A stretch of DNA of 64,000 bases from a bacterium (GTDB lineage Bacteria; Planctomycetota; Planctomycetia; Kolteriales; Kolteriaceae): positions 1 through 64,000 of the forward strand of contig JAIELF010000016.1 in the NCBI GenBank assembly GCA_019753235.1, given 5' to 3'. Shown in pieces: positions 36,478 to 45,447 of this stretch (its first letter is position 1; the number at the start of each line of letters is the position of its first letter). The position numbers were made by a program, and so were the translations under genes. The notes beneath the pieces were generated by a model. That model was not told where the DNA came from, did no database searches, and saw only the letters and a program-made list of their open reading frames with translations.

Positions 36478-37653
36478 ATGCCCAAGGCAGTCAATTCCAG
36501 TAACGTTCCTCCCCAGGTGATCGCCCGACAGCGTCAGCCGGCCGAGGAACTGTACGCCGCCGAGCTTCTGGCGCTTCAGGCGATCGACCGTCAGGAAAAG
36601 CCGATCGGCTGGAGCCTTTCGCCGCGCGCCGTTCGCGATTTCATTTGCGGCATCGACAAGCCGATCGATGGACCGAATGGGCCCGTGCCGATCATTCGTA
36701 AATTCTTTGGCGACGATGCCCTGGTCGAGCGGGCCATCATCACGCTGGCGACCGAGCGAGGACTGATGCTCATCGGCGAGCCAGGCACAGCCAAGAGCCT
36801 TCTCAGCGAACTGTTGTCGGCCGCCGTCAGCGGTTCGAGCTTGCTCACGATTCAAGGTTCCGCCGCCACCACCGAGGATCAAATTCGCTACTCGTGGAAC
36901 TACGCGCTCCTTCTGGCGAAAGGTCCATCGATCGAATCATTAGTGCCGGCCCCTCTCTATCTCGGCATGAGTCGTGGCCGAGTTGTTCGATTTGAAGAGA
37001 TCACTCGTTGCCCTCTCGAAGTTCAGGATGTCATCGTGCCGATTCTCTCCGAGCGATTGATGGTGATAGCGGAACTCGAAGGGGATGCCGGCACGGTTTA
37101 CGCTCGGCCTGGTTTCAACATCATCGCGACGGCCAACACGCGCGATCGAGGGGTTAATGAAATGTCTGCCGCCCTCAAGCGACGGTTTCACTTTGAAACG
37201 GTGCCGGCGATTTCCGACTTAGAAGAGGAACTCGAACTGGTTCATCGTGAGGTGAAGCGCCAACTCGAAGGGTTGATGATTCCGATGAAAGTCGATCGAG
37301 ATGTTATCGCTCTTTTGGTCCAAACGTTTCATGAACTCCGTGCAGGACGAACCGTCGAAGGGACGCCGTTGGCACAACCGAGCAGCGTGTTGAGCACGGC
37401 CGAGGCAGTCTCGGTCGGGGTCAGCGCGTCGCTGCATGCACGCTTTTATGGAGTAGGAGAGCTTCGTCCCAAGCATCTAGTGGAACATTTGACAGGCTCG
37501 GCCGCGAAGGAGCCCGACGACCGAAAGTCGCTGGCCAACTATTTTCAATTGGCGGCCAAAGAGCGAGCGAGTTCCAACAAGCTCTGGAAGGAGTACGAAG
37601 AAGCGGGCAGGTCCATCGCCGGCGAAAAGCTGGTGCGAAAGAAGAAATCCTGA
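36478..37653 (+). CDS. MoxR-type AAA+ ATPase
   Basis: 391 residues. Walker A GEPGTAKS (100-107), Walker B-like VVRFEEI (169-175, Glu-Glu in place of Asp-Glu), sensor 1 ATANTRDRGVNEM (218-230), and the Arg-containing ALKRRFHFE after it. MoxR-type ATPases usually act as chaperones or with VWA-domain partners for metal insertion or protein remodelling. Typical relatives of this length lie beside genes of the SWIM / VWA / DUF5682 type, yet here both neighbours are unrelated and point the other way, so it looks orphaned. Start ATG at 36478 with GAGG close upstream. Confidence 0.85.
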   Translation: MPKAVNSSNVPPQVIARQRQPAEELYAAELLALQAIDRQEKPIGWSLSPRAVRDFICGIDKPIDGPNGPVPIIRKFFGDDALVERAIITLATERGLMLIGEPGTAKSLLSELLSAAVSGSSLLTIQGSAATTEDQIRYSWNYALLLAKGPSIESLVPAPLYLGMSRGRVVRFEEITRCPLEVQDVIVPILSERLMVIAELEGDAGTVYARPGFNIIATANTRDRGVNEMSAALKRRFHFETVPAISDLEEELELVHREVKRQLEGLMIPMKVDRDVIALLVQTFHELRAGRTVEGTPLAQPSSVLSTAEAVSVGVSASLHARFYGVGELRPKHLVEHLTGSAAKEPDDRKSLANYFQLAAKERASSNKLWKEYEEAGRSIAGEKLVRKKKS

Positions 37654-38664
37654 CTACCGTCTCGGCCGAGCAAGGTCGACGAGGAGTCTTTCGACGACGG
37701 TTCTAGGCGCCATCGCGCTACTTCCCTTCAAGTCGAGATCCGCCTGTAGCAGCCGACGAAACATCGTCTCCATGCGCGGCCGGCCAAAGTGGTTGAGCTG
37801 TTGACGAGCCTTGTCGATCGCGAAGGGAGGAATGCCCGCCCCTTTAAGTGCGTCCGCGGTCGGGATGCCGAAATCGGTATCGCGCGCCCCTCGGGCCAAA
37901 CGACGGAGCTGGCTGCTAATCATCGCCAACACACCGACTGGCGATTCGCCTGCCGTGAACTGTCGATCAAGCATTTCGAGCGACTTGGCCAACTTCCCCT
38001 CCAACACGAGATCGAGCAGCTTGAAGGGGGTGTCGGTTCGTGTCCCCGCCACGAGTCGATCCACGAGCCCGACCGAGATCGCCTCTTCGGTTCCGAGAAA
38101 GGAGGCAAGCTTACTCAACTCTTGATCAATCTGGCCGAGATTGACGCCGGCCAGTTCGACGAGCCAAGTGCTCGCCTCTTCATCCATCGTCTTGCCATAC
38201 TTCGATCGAGCCCATCGAGCCGCCCAGTCGGCAACCAGCCAAGGTTTGGGGGAGGATGCATCAATCGCCAGGCCGGTTTCTTCGGTCGCCTTGGCAAGTT
38301 TTGTGGTGGCCGGCCAACTGCGAACCAGAAGATTCAGGATGCCACAAGGGGATGGCTTGGCGACGTAGGCCTCCAGCAGAGAACGATGCTCGGTCACAAA
38401 CGAGTCCGCCTCTTCGATCACCACCAGTCGGCGGTCGCCGAGAAAAGGCGGCGTACGAAGTTCATCATGAATGTTTGCCCACGTCGCTTGATCACCCATG
38501 TAACTGGCGTAAGCGAAGTCGTCATCGTCCTTGCCGAGCACCCACTCCTTGATCAGTCGGCTGCATTCACGCTGCAAGAACTCTTCATCGCCGGCGACGA
38601 CGATCACCGCGGGGGGCGATACCCGTCTCTTTTTGCTGAGAAAATCGCTTGATTTCACCGGCAT
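37654..38664 (-). CDS. holA: DNA polymerase III subunit delta
   Basis: 336 residues. Clamp-loader subunit that opens the beta clamp. Seen: VIVVAGDEEFLQRECSRLIK at the N-terminus (with degenerate P-loop), RTPPFLGDRRLVVIEEADSF, and the C-terminal helical collar (DRLVAGTRTDTPFKLLDLVL; GVLAMISSQLRRLARGARD). Fits the HolA family in length and order. ATG at 38662-38664 has AAGGAG about 10 bases upstream. Its 5' side faces the three-copy repeat at 38685-38764 and a divergent HD gene. Confidence 0.9.
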   Translation of the reverse strand: MPVKSSDFLSKKRRVSPPAVIVVAGDEEFLQRECSRLIKEWVLGKDDDDFAYASYMGDQATWANIHDELRTPPFLGDRRLVVIEEADSFVTEHRSLLEAYVAKPSPCGILNLLVRSWPATTKLAKATEETGLAIDASSPKPWLVADWAARWARSKYGKTMDEEASTWLVELAGVNLGQIDQELSKLASFLGTEEAISVGLVDRLVAGTRTDTPFKLLDLVLEGKLAKSLEMLDRQFTAGESPVGVLAMISSQLRRLARGARDTDFGIPTADALKGAGIPPFAIDKARQQLNHFGRPRMETMFRRLLQADLDLKGSSAMAPRTVVERLLVDLARPRR

Positions 38665-38684
38665 GGGGGCGATTCTCCTTCCTT

Positions 38685-38764
38685 GATCCGAGTCGCGGAG
38701 CCTTCTTATCCTCCGCGATCCGAGTCGCGGAGCCTGCTTGTCCTCCGCGATCCGAGTCGCGGAG
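38685..38764. repeat. 32-bp tandem repeat with hairpins, holA/HD divergent promoter
   Basis: GATCCGAGTCGCGGAG starts at 38685, 38717 and 38749, a 32-bp period with about 2.5 copies; the intervening 16 bases differ at two positions. Copies 2 and 3 each form a perfect 8-bp stem: CTCCGCGA at 38711 and 38743 pairs with TCGCGGAG across a 6-nt loop. No CRISPR-like spacers or dnaA boxes. Position between divergent genes suggests a regulatory array. Confidence 0.85.
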
Positions 38765-38812
38765 TTGGTATCGTATTTGGGGGGGATGGGTCGACCAACC
38801 ACGCGAGGCTTC

Positions 38813-40129
38813 ATGAAAACGATTCGCGATGCCGTCCATGGGGATATTCGTCTTTCGGCAGATGAGATCCGTCTGATCGATACGGTCGAATTTCAAAGGC
38901 TGCGCGGGATCAAGCAGCTTGGGACGACATCGCTGGTCTATCCCTCGGCCGTCCACACTCGCTTTGAACATAGTCTCGGCACCGCGTGGATCACGAAGCG
39001 ATTGATCGATGCACTGGTTCGTCAAGGGGCTTCCATCGATGCTGATGAAGCTTCCTCAGCCCGGTTGGCTGCATTGCTCCATGACATCACGCATGTTCCG
39101 TTTGGCCATACGTTCGAGGATGAACGGCGACTCTTGGATAAGCACGACGCGGACCAGTCTCGACTCAACTATTTCCTTGTTGATTCCGCTCTGGGCAAGA
39201 TTTTGCACGAGACGCCGGCAGGGGACCGTGTCGTCGATCTTCTTTCGCACGGCCAGAAATCTCCGCCGTTTGTGGGACAACTGGTGAAAGGAACGATCTG
39301 TGCCGACTTGCTTGATTACTTGAAGCGAGATGCTTTTCACTGTGGACTCAAGCTTGCGTATGACGATCGGCTCGAAGACTATTTCGGCATCGAGCAAGGT
39401 CAACTCGTAGTTCGGCTACACAAACAGGGGCGGATCAGACAGGATGTCTTAACGGAATTGATTCATCTGTTGCAGCTTCGCTACACGCTGACCGAGCGAG
39501 TTTACTATCACCATGCCAAAGTGGCCGCCGGCGCGATGATCTCGCGTGGAGTGGAACTTGCATTCGCGAGTGGTCATTGGTCCCCCGCCACGCTCTTTGA
39601 TCTGCGCGATGATAGCCTGCTCGATCGATTGGCCGCTCTGACCGGTTCGATTGATGGAATGAAAGATCTCATCCACGATTTGGCGAGTCGAAGGCTCTAT
39701 GGTCGGGCGTATCTCCTCGAAGCCGAGGGTCTTCGAAAGCCAGGACTGACGAAGGATCAGCAAGAGACGCTCGCGCTACAATTTCATCATCAGCCCGCTT
39801 ATCGGCGCGAGATCGAGTCGCGACTTGCAAAGCGGTTAGGAATTCCGGAGTCGCATATCATCATCTATTGTCCCTCACCGGAAATGCAGCTCAAGGAAGC
39901 AGATGTGCCCGTTGAATTCGAGCCTGGCCGAGTCGAACCGTTGTCGGCGCTAGGTCATCCCGATGTTGAGTCATTGACGATGAAACATCGCGGATTGTGG
40001 CGGTTCTTAGTCTTGGTTCGACGAGGGGATGAGGAACTGCTGGAACGGGCGGGGCGACTGTCCGAGGAAGAGATCGGATACGCCAATCAACTGGTCGGCC
40101 ATCATGCTGGCCCGCTTCGCCGGCGGTAA
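38813..40129 (+). CDS. HD-domain phosphohydrolase (dNTPase/SAMHD1-like)
   Basis: 438 residues. HD-type metal site seen as RFEHSLGTA (His53), LLHDITHVPFGHTFEDE (His90-Asp91) and the later Asp in CADLLDYLKRDAFHCGL. The opening KTIRDAVHGDIRLSADEIRL is typical of deoxynucleotide triphosphohydrolase-like HD proteins, which remove dNTPs or nucleotide signals; the substrate here is unproven. Start MKTIRDAVHG at 38813 (GAGG 4 bases upstream) is preferred because the family begins there; ATG at 38786 is in frame. Confidence 0.88.
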   Translation: MKTIRDAVHGDIRLSADEIRLIDTVEFQRLRGIKQLGTTSLVYPSAVHTRFEHSLGTAWITKRLIDALVRQGASIDADEASSARLAALLHDITHVPFGHTFEDERRLLDKHDADQSRLNYFLVDSALGKILHETPAGDRVVDLLSHGQKSPPFVGQLVKGTICADLLDYLKRDAFHCGLKLAYDDRLEDYFGIEQGQLVVRLHKQGRIRQDVLTELIHLLQLRYTLTERVYYHHAKVAAGAMISRGVELAFASGHWSPATLFDLRDDSLLDRLAALTGSIDGMKDLIHDLASRRLYGRAYLLEAEGLRKPGLTKDQQETLALQFHHQPAYRREIESRLAKRLGIPESHIIIYCPSPEMQLKEADVPVEFEPGRVEPLSALGHPDVESLTMKHRGLWRFLVLVRRGDEELLERAGRLSEEEIGYANQLVGHHAGPLRRR

Positions 40130-40174
40130 TTCCACTCTGTAAGTTCCCCTTCTATTGCTTGGCCAAGACGGCGG

Positions 40175-40744
40175 TTACCGATTGGCGCCGGGCGTCCAAA
40201 GGACATCCCCCTTGCCGTTATCATTCATGGCTCGGCTGAGAACAAAGAGCAGGTCCGAGAGTCGATTCAAGTAAACCTGCACGAGGGGATTGACAGGCTC
40301 TTGCTTCCCCAAAGTCACGATACTTCGCTCCGCACGTCGGCACACCGTGCGAGCAAGATGACACCAAGCCGACGCCGTCGATCCGCCCGGCAAAACAAAA
40401 CTCTTCAACGGAGGGAGTGGCTCGTTCAATCGGTCGATGGCTTGCTCGATCTTGTCGATCTGTGAGGGGATGATGCGAAGATATTTCCCCTCTTCTTCGT
40501 CTTCGGGGCTGGGTATGCAGAGATCGGCACCGACATCGAAGAGGTCATTGGAGACCGCGACCAAAAGGGATCGCTCGGGAAAGTCGGGCACGTGAGCCAG
40601 GAGCAGGCCGATGATCGAGTTCAACTCGTCCACGTTGCCATAACTCTCTACGCGAATGTGATCCTTCGGTCGACGTGTTCCATCCCCCAGGCCCGTGGTG
40701 CCGTCGTCGCCGGTTCGCGTGTAAATTTTCGAGAGGTAGACCAT
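40175..40744 (-). CDS. Cob(I)alamin adenosyltransferase, PduO type
   Basis: 189 residues. Makes adenosylcobalamin from cob(I)alamin and ATP. Seen: KIYTRTGDDGTTGLGDGTRR (ATP loop, 6-25), SYGNVDELNSIIGLLLAH, SFVLPGGSTASAWCHLARTV, CRRAERSIVTL and PLVQVYLNRLSDLLFVLSRA; all are PduO signatures. ATG at 40742-40744. A BtuF-like cobalamin-binding candidate lies 6 kb away, but there is no operon link, so a shared B12 role is only suggested. Confidence 0.94.
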   Translation of the reverse strand: MVYLSKIYTRTGDDGTTGLGDGTRRPKDHIRVESYGNVDELNSIIGLLLAHVPDFPERSLLVAVSNDLFDVGADLCIPSPEDEEEGKYLRIIPSQIDKIEQAIDRLNEPLPPLKSFVLPGGSTASAWCHLARTVCRRAERSIVTLGKQEPVNPLVQVYLNRLSDLLFVLSRAMNDNGKGDVLWTPGANR

Positions 40745-40977
40745 GATGGTGTTTCATCCTTTCCAAGCTTGAATCTTTGGCAGAGCCGACGGATGTTCTT
40801 TCGTCAGAAGCTAATGGCCACTCGTGGAACCGGGGCGGATTCGCTCGCGAGTGTCGGCTTCTCTTCGTCCGGGACCGACCGCGCGTTTGTCCATCTGTCG
40901 TCTCTGACTTCTTCATCGCGACGTCATGGTCGCGATTTATCTGGGATACAAACTCTGGGATGAGAGTATTTGATCGA

Positions 40978-41997
40978 TCAGACCGCGTGCTCACCCAGGG
41001 CTGTCGTTTCGAGTTCATTCTGCTCGAGTTCTTCGACAAACCGAAAGACCAGATCTTCCCACTCGCCCATCGACTTGGCACAGGGGATTCCACGACGAAG
41101 CGTCGGGCAGGGGCCGATGAACTTCGTGTACGGGGTGATGCGTTTGCGAAAGTCGATCACCGCGCGCTCTGGCCCCGCATGAGCCACGATCGCGTAAAAA
41201 TGCTCGATCATCTTTCGGGTTCTTTCAAGACGCGTCGGTGGCGAAGGGACAATACCTGTGGACAAGTACTCATTGACATCGCGAAAGATCCATAAGTCCC
41301 CGAGCGCGCGTCGACCGATCATGACACCGGCGCAACCGGTTTGGTCGATCATTCGAGCCGCATCTTGCGGCGTTTGAATGTCGCCGTTCCCGAAGACCGG
41401 AATATGACGGACCGCTTCGACCACCGCGCGGATGCCGGGCAAATCGACTTGTCCCGCGAACTTTTGCATGCCGTACCGGCCATGAATCGTGAGGGCCGCG
41501 ACGCCGACATCTTCGAGTTGCCGGGCAAGTGCCGGAGCGACCAGATCCCCCATCTCCCAACCGAGTCGGGTTTTCACCGTCACCGGACAAGGGGACTTTT
41601 TGACGACCGTTTGTGCAATGCGGACGGCATCGGGACAATGGCGAAGGACACCGCTACCTCCTCCTTTGCCCGCAACCTTGGGGACCGGGCAACCAAAGTT
41701 AATGTCGATCGTCAACGAGCCCCGCTCGGCCATCAGAACAGCCGCGTCCGCCAGTTCGTCGGCATCGGTTCCAAAAAGCTGCACCGTGAGGGGGCGATCA
41801 TCGGGCGCCGTCTCGACGAGTTGAATCGTCCGCGAATTTCCGTTCATGATGCCGCGAGGATTGACAAATTCCGTGAAGGCCAGTCCCAATCCCCCCAACG
41901 ATCGAATCAGGCGACGGTAAACCAGGTCGGTGTAGCCGGCCAGCGGACTTAGCAGCAAGTTGTTTTGGATCTCGACCGATCCGATCCGGACCACCAA
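40978..41997 (-). CDS. tRNA-dihydrouridine synthase
   Basis: 339 residues. FMN-dependent reduction of uridines in tRNA D loops. Seen: LLSPLAGYTDLVYRRLIRSL (N-terminal barrel), IDINFGCPVPKVAGKGGGSG with the catalytic Cys, VKTRLGWEMGD, ALTIHGRYGMQKFAG, IPVFGNGDIQTPQDA and AGVMIGRRALGDLWIF. Start is TTG at 41995-41997, with GGAGG 9 bases upstream; GTG at 41994 is the next possibility. The DusB-like subgroup is likely. Confidence 0.93.
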   Translation of the reverse strand: MVVRIGSVEIQNNLLLSPLAGYTDLVYRRLIRSLGGLGLAFTEFVNPRGIMNGNSRTIQLVETAPDDRPLTVQLFGTDADELADAAVLMAERGSLTIDINFGCPVPKVAGKGGGSGVLRHCPDAVRIAQTVVKKSPCPVTVKTRLGWEMGDLVAPALARQLEDVGVAALTIHGRYGMQKFAGQVDLPGIRAVVEAVRHIPVFGNGDIQTPQDAARMIDQTGCAGVMIGRRALGDLWIFRDVNEYLSTGIVPSPPTRLERTRKMIEHFYAIVAHAGPERAVIDFRKRITPYTKFIGPCPTLRRGIPCAKSMGEWEDLVFRFVEELEQNELETTALGEHAV

Positions 41998-42033
41998 CGC
42001 GATTTACCTCCGTTCTTTTGCCTTGCCGATATT

Positions 42034-42840
42034 CTAGGAGGTCGTCTCGGGTTCCTCATGCTCGACCCGAAGGATCGACTCCGGCAGAATGATGATTTTC
42101 TCCCCATCGCCTCGAAGAAGAGTTGCCCCTCGGTCGGGTCGCAGATCGAGAAGTCTTCCCGAATCTTCTCCGGTTGTCCGGACGATTCGAACCCATTGGC
42201 CGATCTGACGCTGCGATAGTTCGGTCCATTGTTGCCAAAGCGGCTCCAGACCGCGATCAAGCGCATCCGCGTAAAGGCGATCCAGTTGATCGAGGAGTTG
42301 TTGGAGGATCTCCGTTCGGTCGACCGGTCGGCCCAGTTCCATTTCGACGCTGGTCGCGGGTAGACGAACATCGGTAGGAAAATCTTCGGGTCGAACCGAG
42401 ACGTTGATCCCCGCACCGACGACGGTCGCCAATCGACGTTCCACGAGGATGCCACTGATTTTTCGGTCTTCGACGAGGACATCGTTGGGCCATTTGATGA
42501 CGGCAGGCAATCCTAATTCACGCAGGATCCACGCAATTCCGACCGCGGCCCAGGCCGTCAAAAAAGAGGGGGAGTCGAGCGTCGGCGGTGGATTCACCAC
42601 GATCGAAAAGAGCAACGCGGACCGTGGAGGAGCCGTCCAAGTGCGACCCCGTTGACCTCGCCCTGCGGTCTGATGCTCCGCCACGATGACGTGACCGGCT
42701 GGCGGGCTGTTCGCTTCCCCAGCGGCCGCGTGCGCGAGATCGTTTGTGCTGGCAGTCTGATCATGAACTTGAAGGCTTCGGCCGATATGCAAACGATGGG
42801 AACCACCGCGCCGAAGGCGTTCAACATCCAAAGGGATCAT
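42034..42840 (-). CDS. birA: Biotin-[acetyl-CoA-carboxylase] ligase
   Basis: 268 residues, catalytic domain only: no N-terminal helix-turn-helix, so not a biotin repressor. Seen: QTASTNDLAHA, AEHQTAGRGQRGRTWTAPPR (the GRGRxG-type loop, here GRGQRGRTW), AVIKWPNDVLVEDRKISGIL and GAGINVSVRPEDF. It attaches biotin to carboxylase carrier protein. ATG at 42838-42840 overlaps the nadC stop (42837-42839) as ATGA, so both are co-translated. Confidence 0.94.
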   Translation of the reverse strand: MIPLDVERLRRGGSHRLHIGRSLQVHDQTASTNDLAHAAAGEANSPPAGHVIVAEHQTAGRGQRGRTWTAPPRSALLFSIVVNPPPTLDSPSFLTAWAAVGIAWILRELGLPAVIKWPNDVLVEDRKISGILVERRLATVVGAGINVSVRPEDFPTDVRLPATSVEMELGRPVDRTEILQQLLDQLDRLYADALDRGLEPLWQQWTELSQRQIGQWVRIVRTTGEDSGRLLDLRPDRGATLLRGDGEKIIILPESILRVEHEEPETTS

Positions 42841-43712
42841 GCTAAGAGATCGTCCAAAGCAAGGTCGAGGATCGGTGCCGAATGCGTGATCGCGCCCACG
42901 CTGATGCGATCGACACCGGTCTCCGCGATCGCGCGAACGGTTGTCATTTTCACTCCACCCGATGCCTCCAGCAGGACCAACGGGGCGACCTTATCTCTTA
43001 TCGCGACCGCCTCAGCTATTTCCTCGAGAGACATGTTGTCGAGCAGCACGATATCAGGCTGCGAGGGAAGAGCTTCATCGAGCGGCGCCAACGAATCGAT
43101 CTCTATTTCGACGATGGTTCCGCGCGGGACTTGCTGACGCGCACGTTCGATGGCAACTTGCCATGGGCGCTCGAACTGCCGACTCAGCTCGGCCAGGTGG
43201 TTATCCTTAATGAGGACGGCATCAAAGAGTCCGACGCGGTGATTGGTCCCACCCCCGACGCGGACCGCGTACTTTTCCAGATATCGCCAGCCGGGAGTGG
43301 TCTTTCGGGTATCGCAGATCGTCGCGTTCGTCCCTCGGACGGCCTCGACAAACCGAGCGGTCATTGTCGCAATGCCACTCAAGTGACACAGAAAGTTGAG
43401 CATCGTCCGCTCGATCGAAAGAAGCGTTCGCGTGGAGCCCGCAATATGGGCGATCGTGTCCCCTTGGTTCACGGGTCCGTCGTCGACTTGGGAGAGAATC
43501 TCGAAGGGTTCGATCTGGGATAGCAATCGGATGGCTTCGACGCCCGCGACGACACCGGTATGCCTAGCGACAACCTTAGGGGAACTCTTGCGATCGTGAT
43601 CAATGACAGATGCCGACGTGATGTCCCCCTGTTGACCCAGGTCCTCGTGAAGGCCCCAGGTCAACAGGCGAACGGCTTGTTCTGTTTCGAAATCGTTCCA
43701 GATCGACTTCAC
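42837..43712 (-). CDS. nadC: Quinolinate phosphoribosyltransferase (decarboxylating)
   Basis: 291 residues. Makes nicotinate mononucleotide from quinolinate and PRPP in NAD synthesis. Seen: EDLGQQGDITSASVI, IERTMLNFLCHLSGIATMTA, CDTRKTTPGWRYLEKYAVRV, GGGTNHRVGLFDAVLIKDNH and LLDNMSLEEIAEAV; the C-terminal GGVKMTTVRAIAETGVDRIS holds the phosphate site. Start GTG at 43710-43712, 4 bases after the oxidoreductase gene ends. Likely operon: oxidoreductase, nadC, birA. Confidence 0.96.
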   Translation of the reverse strand: MKSIWNDFETEQAVRLLTWGLHEDLGQQGDITSASVIDHDRKSSPKVVARHTGVVAGVEAIRLLSQIEPFEILSQVDDGPVNQGDTIAHIAGSTRTLLSIERTMLNFLCHLSGIATMTARFVEAVRGTNATICDTRKTTPGWRYLEKYAVRVGGGTNHRVGLFDAVLIKDNHLAELSRQFERPWQVAIERARQQVPRGTIVEIEIDSLAPLDEALPSQPDIVLLDNMSLEEIAEAVAIRDKVAPLVLLEASGGVKMTTVRAIAETGVDRISVGAITHSAPILDLALDDLLA

Positions 43713-43716
43713 GACG

Positions 43717-44880
43717 TTACAGCGTGACTCCCGTTTTTTCCCATTGCCTGGTCTTTGCCGATTTCAGAACCGCATCGCAAACGCGCTGCGTCTGTAAGGC
43801 GTTGCGGAAGTCGGGCTGGGTCGGCTTTCCGGTCTCGATGCCGGCAATAAAGTCGGCCAAGGCATTGATAAACGTGTGCTCGTAGCCGACCGTGCAACCA
43901 GGCACCCACCATTTGTCCATGTAGGGATGCTCGGCATTGGTGACATGGATACGTCGCCAACCGGTGGTGTGGCCGGGAACCTTCGGGCCGCCCGGCGCGC
44001 GATACTCGAAGTAATCGAGGTATTGCGGATCTTCGAGATTGAAATGGACACTGCCGTCGGCTCCATTCAACTCGAAGGTATTGAAATTCTTTCGGCCCCG
44101 AGCGTAGCGGGTCGACTCAAACGTCCCGATCGACCCGTTGGCAAACTTGGCCAGGAACATGCACGCGTCATCGATGCCGACCGGCTGCATTTTGCCCGTC
44201 TCTTGATGGAGCCTTTCTTTCACGAATGTTTCCGTCGCGGCAGAGACTTCTGCGATCGCCCCGTTGAGCCACATCGCGGTATCGATCGAATGCGCGAGTA
44301 AGTCTCCGGTGACGCCCGAGCCTGCCACATCGACATCCAGTCTCCAAAGGGCCGCCCCACCTTGCGGGACATCCTCGGCAATCGTCCAATCTTGGAGATA
44401 ACAGGCACGGTAGTGGAACGCCCGACCGATCCGCCCTTCGTCCACGAACGACTTCGCCAGTGAGATCGCCGGCACGCGTCGGTAGTTGAACCAAACCATA
44501 TTGGGGATGCCGGCCTTCTCGACCGCTTCTGTCATTTGCTCGGCCTCGGCCACCGTCATGGCGAGGGGCTTCTCGCAGAGGATCATCTTGCCTGCTTTGG
44601 CCGCCGCCAAGGCGATCTCCAGGTGCGTGTTGTTCGGGCTGCCAATATCGATCAGATCGATGTCCGAACGCTCGATCAGCTTTCGCCAATCAGTCTCGAC
44701 CGATTCATAACCCCAGTTCTGCGCGAAGGCGTCGGCCTTCTCCTTGTTGCGGGCACAGATCGCTTTCAGCACCGGCTGGTGGGCCAGCGGAAAAAATCGC
44801 GACACCTTCAAGTAGGCGTTCGAGTGAGCCCGACCCATGAATCCATACCCGATCATGCCGACGTTCAGCGGCTTGGTCAT
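43717..44880 (-). CDS. Gfo/Idh/MocA-family oxidoreductase
   Basis: 387 residues. NAD(P)-dependent sugar dehydrogenase family. N-terminal Rossmann: [20 protein letters not shown] (3-22), [20 protein letters not shown], and the catalytic Lys in ILCEKPLAM. The C-terminal beta domain has [20 protein letters not shown]. Substrate is not given by the sequence; planctomycetes have many such genes. ATG at 44878-44880 with GGGAGAA 9 bases upstream. It leads a probable operon with nadC and birA. Confidence 0.9.
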   Translation of the reverse strand: MTKPLNVGMIGYGFMGRAHSNAYLKVSRFFPLAHQPVLKAICARNKEKADAFAQNWGYESVETDWRKLIERSDIDLIDIGSPNNTHLEIALAAAKAGKMILCEKPLAMTVAEAEQMTEAVEKAGIPNMVWFNYRRVPAISLAKSFVDEGRIGRAFHYRACYLQDWTIAEDVPQGGAALWRLDVDVAGSGVTGDLLAHSIDTAMWLNGAIAEVSAATETFVKERLHQETGKMQPVGIDDACMFLAKFANGSIGTFESTRYARGRKNFNTFELNGADGSVHFNLEDPQYLDYFEYRAPGGPKVPGHTTGWRRIHVTNAEHPYMDKWWVPGCTVGYEHTFINALADFIAGIETGKPTQPDFRNALQTQRVCDAVLKSAKTRQWEKTGVTL

Positions 44881-45447
44881 GTGAGATGTTCTCCCTGCAG
44901 CCTTATCCCTCTTTACCGCGACCCGTTCCTGTCGACTCTGGGCCGGGCAGGACGATCGCGGGAACCCTCCCGCGGGGAAGGTTCAGCCCCATTACACACG
45001 CTTCGGTACGCTACCCGATCGGTCGACAAGTTCAACGCTTTGGGTCGCGACTTTGCACCTCAAAAGGGGCCAAGCGAAAAAAAAAGTCGAAATCTTGTCC
45101 GCTCGCGGGGCGGGTTCCGGATACCTCGTTGACGGAAACGAACGACGGATCGAACGAGAATCGGTCGACGCGGTCCCCAAGGGAATCGGAGCCCAAGGGA
45201 CGAAAAGCCGTGAAGACCGACCCAAGACAACACTGACAACGAATCACCTGGGGGAGGGTGAGAGGGTGGTGCGGGAAGCGCTTACGGGCGCGGCTCGCAC
45301 CGCCCTTTTTTAAGTGTCTGCTATCAAACATGTTGTGTTGATTATCTCGGTTCGGGAATCGCGGGTTGTCCGGAACAGTTTCATCGGCTATGGATCGTCA
45401 GTCGCGCAGACTCTTGTTATGGACAGATATGGACTTACGTCGATTTA
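44881..45447. other. Intergenic region with an orphan terminator
   Basis: 567 bases between divergent genes. It has the oxidoreductase promoter on minus, a small hairpin CGCGGGA/TCCCGCG at 44957-44974, an A9 run near 45080, and a strong plus-strand terminator at 45264-45311 that no annotated gene needs. Plus-strand open frames here lack sites. A small RNA from ~44990 to 45311 is possible. Confidence 0.4.
45264..45311 (+). terminator. Strong plus-strand terminator without a gene upstream
   Basis: GGGTGGTGCG (45264-45273) pairs with CGCACCGCCC (45296-45305), one G-U pair, followed at once by TTTTTT (45306-45311). No plus-strand coding gene ends in the preceding kilobase; the nearest upstream gene reads away on the minus strand. 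Confidence 0.7.

Noticed and set aside
38685..38764. CRISPR array
   Set aside because: Units are contiguous with no variable spacers and no cas genes near.
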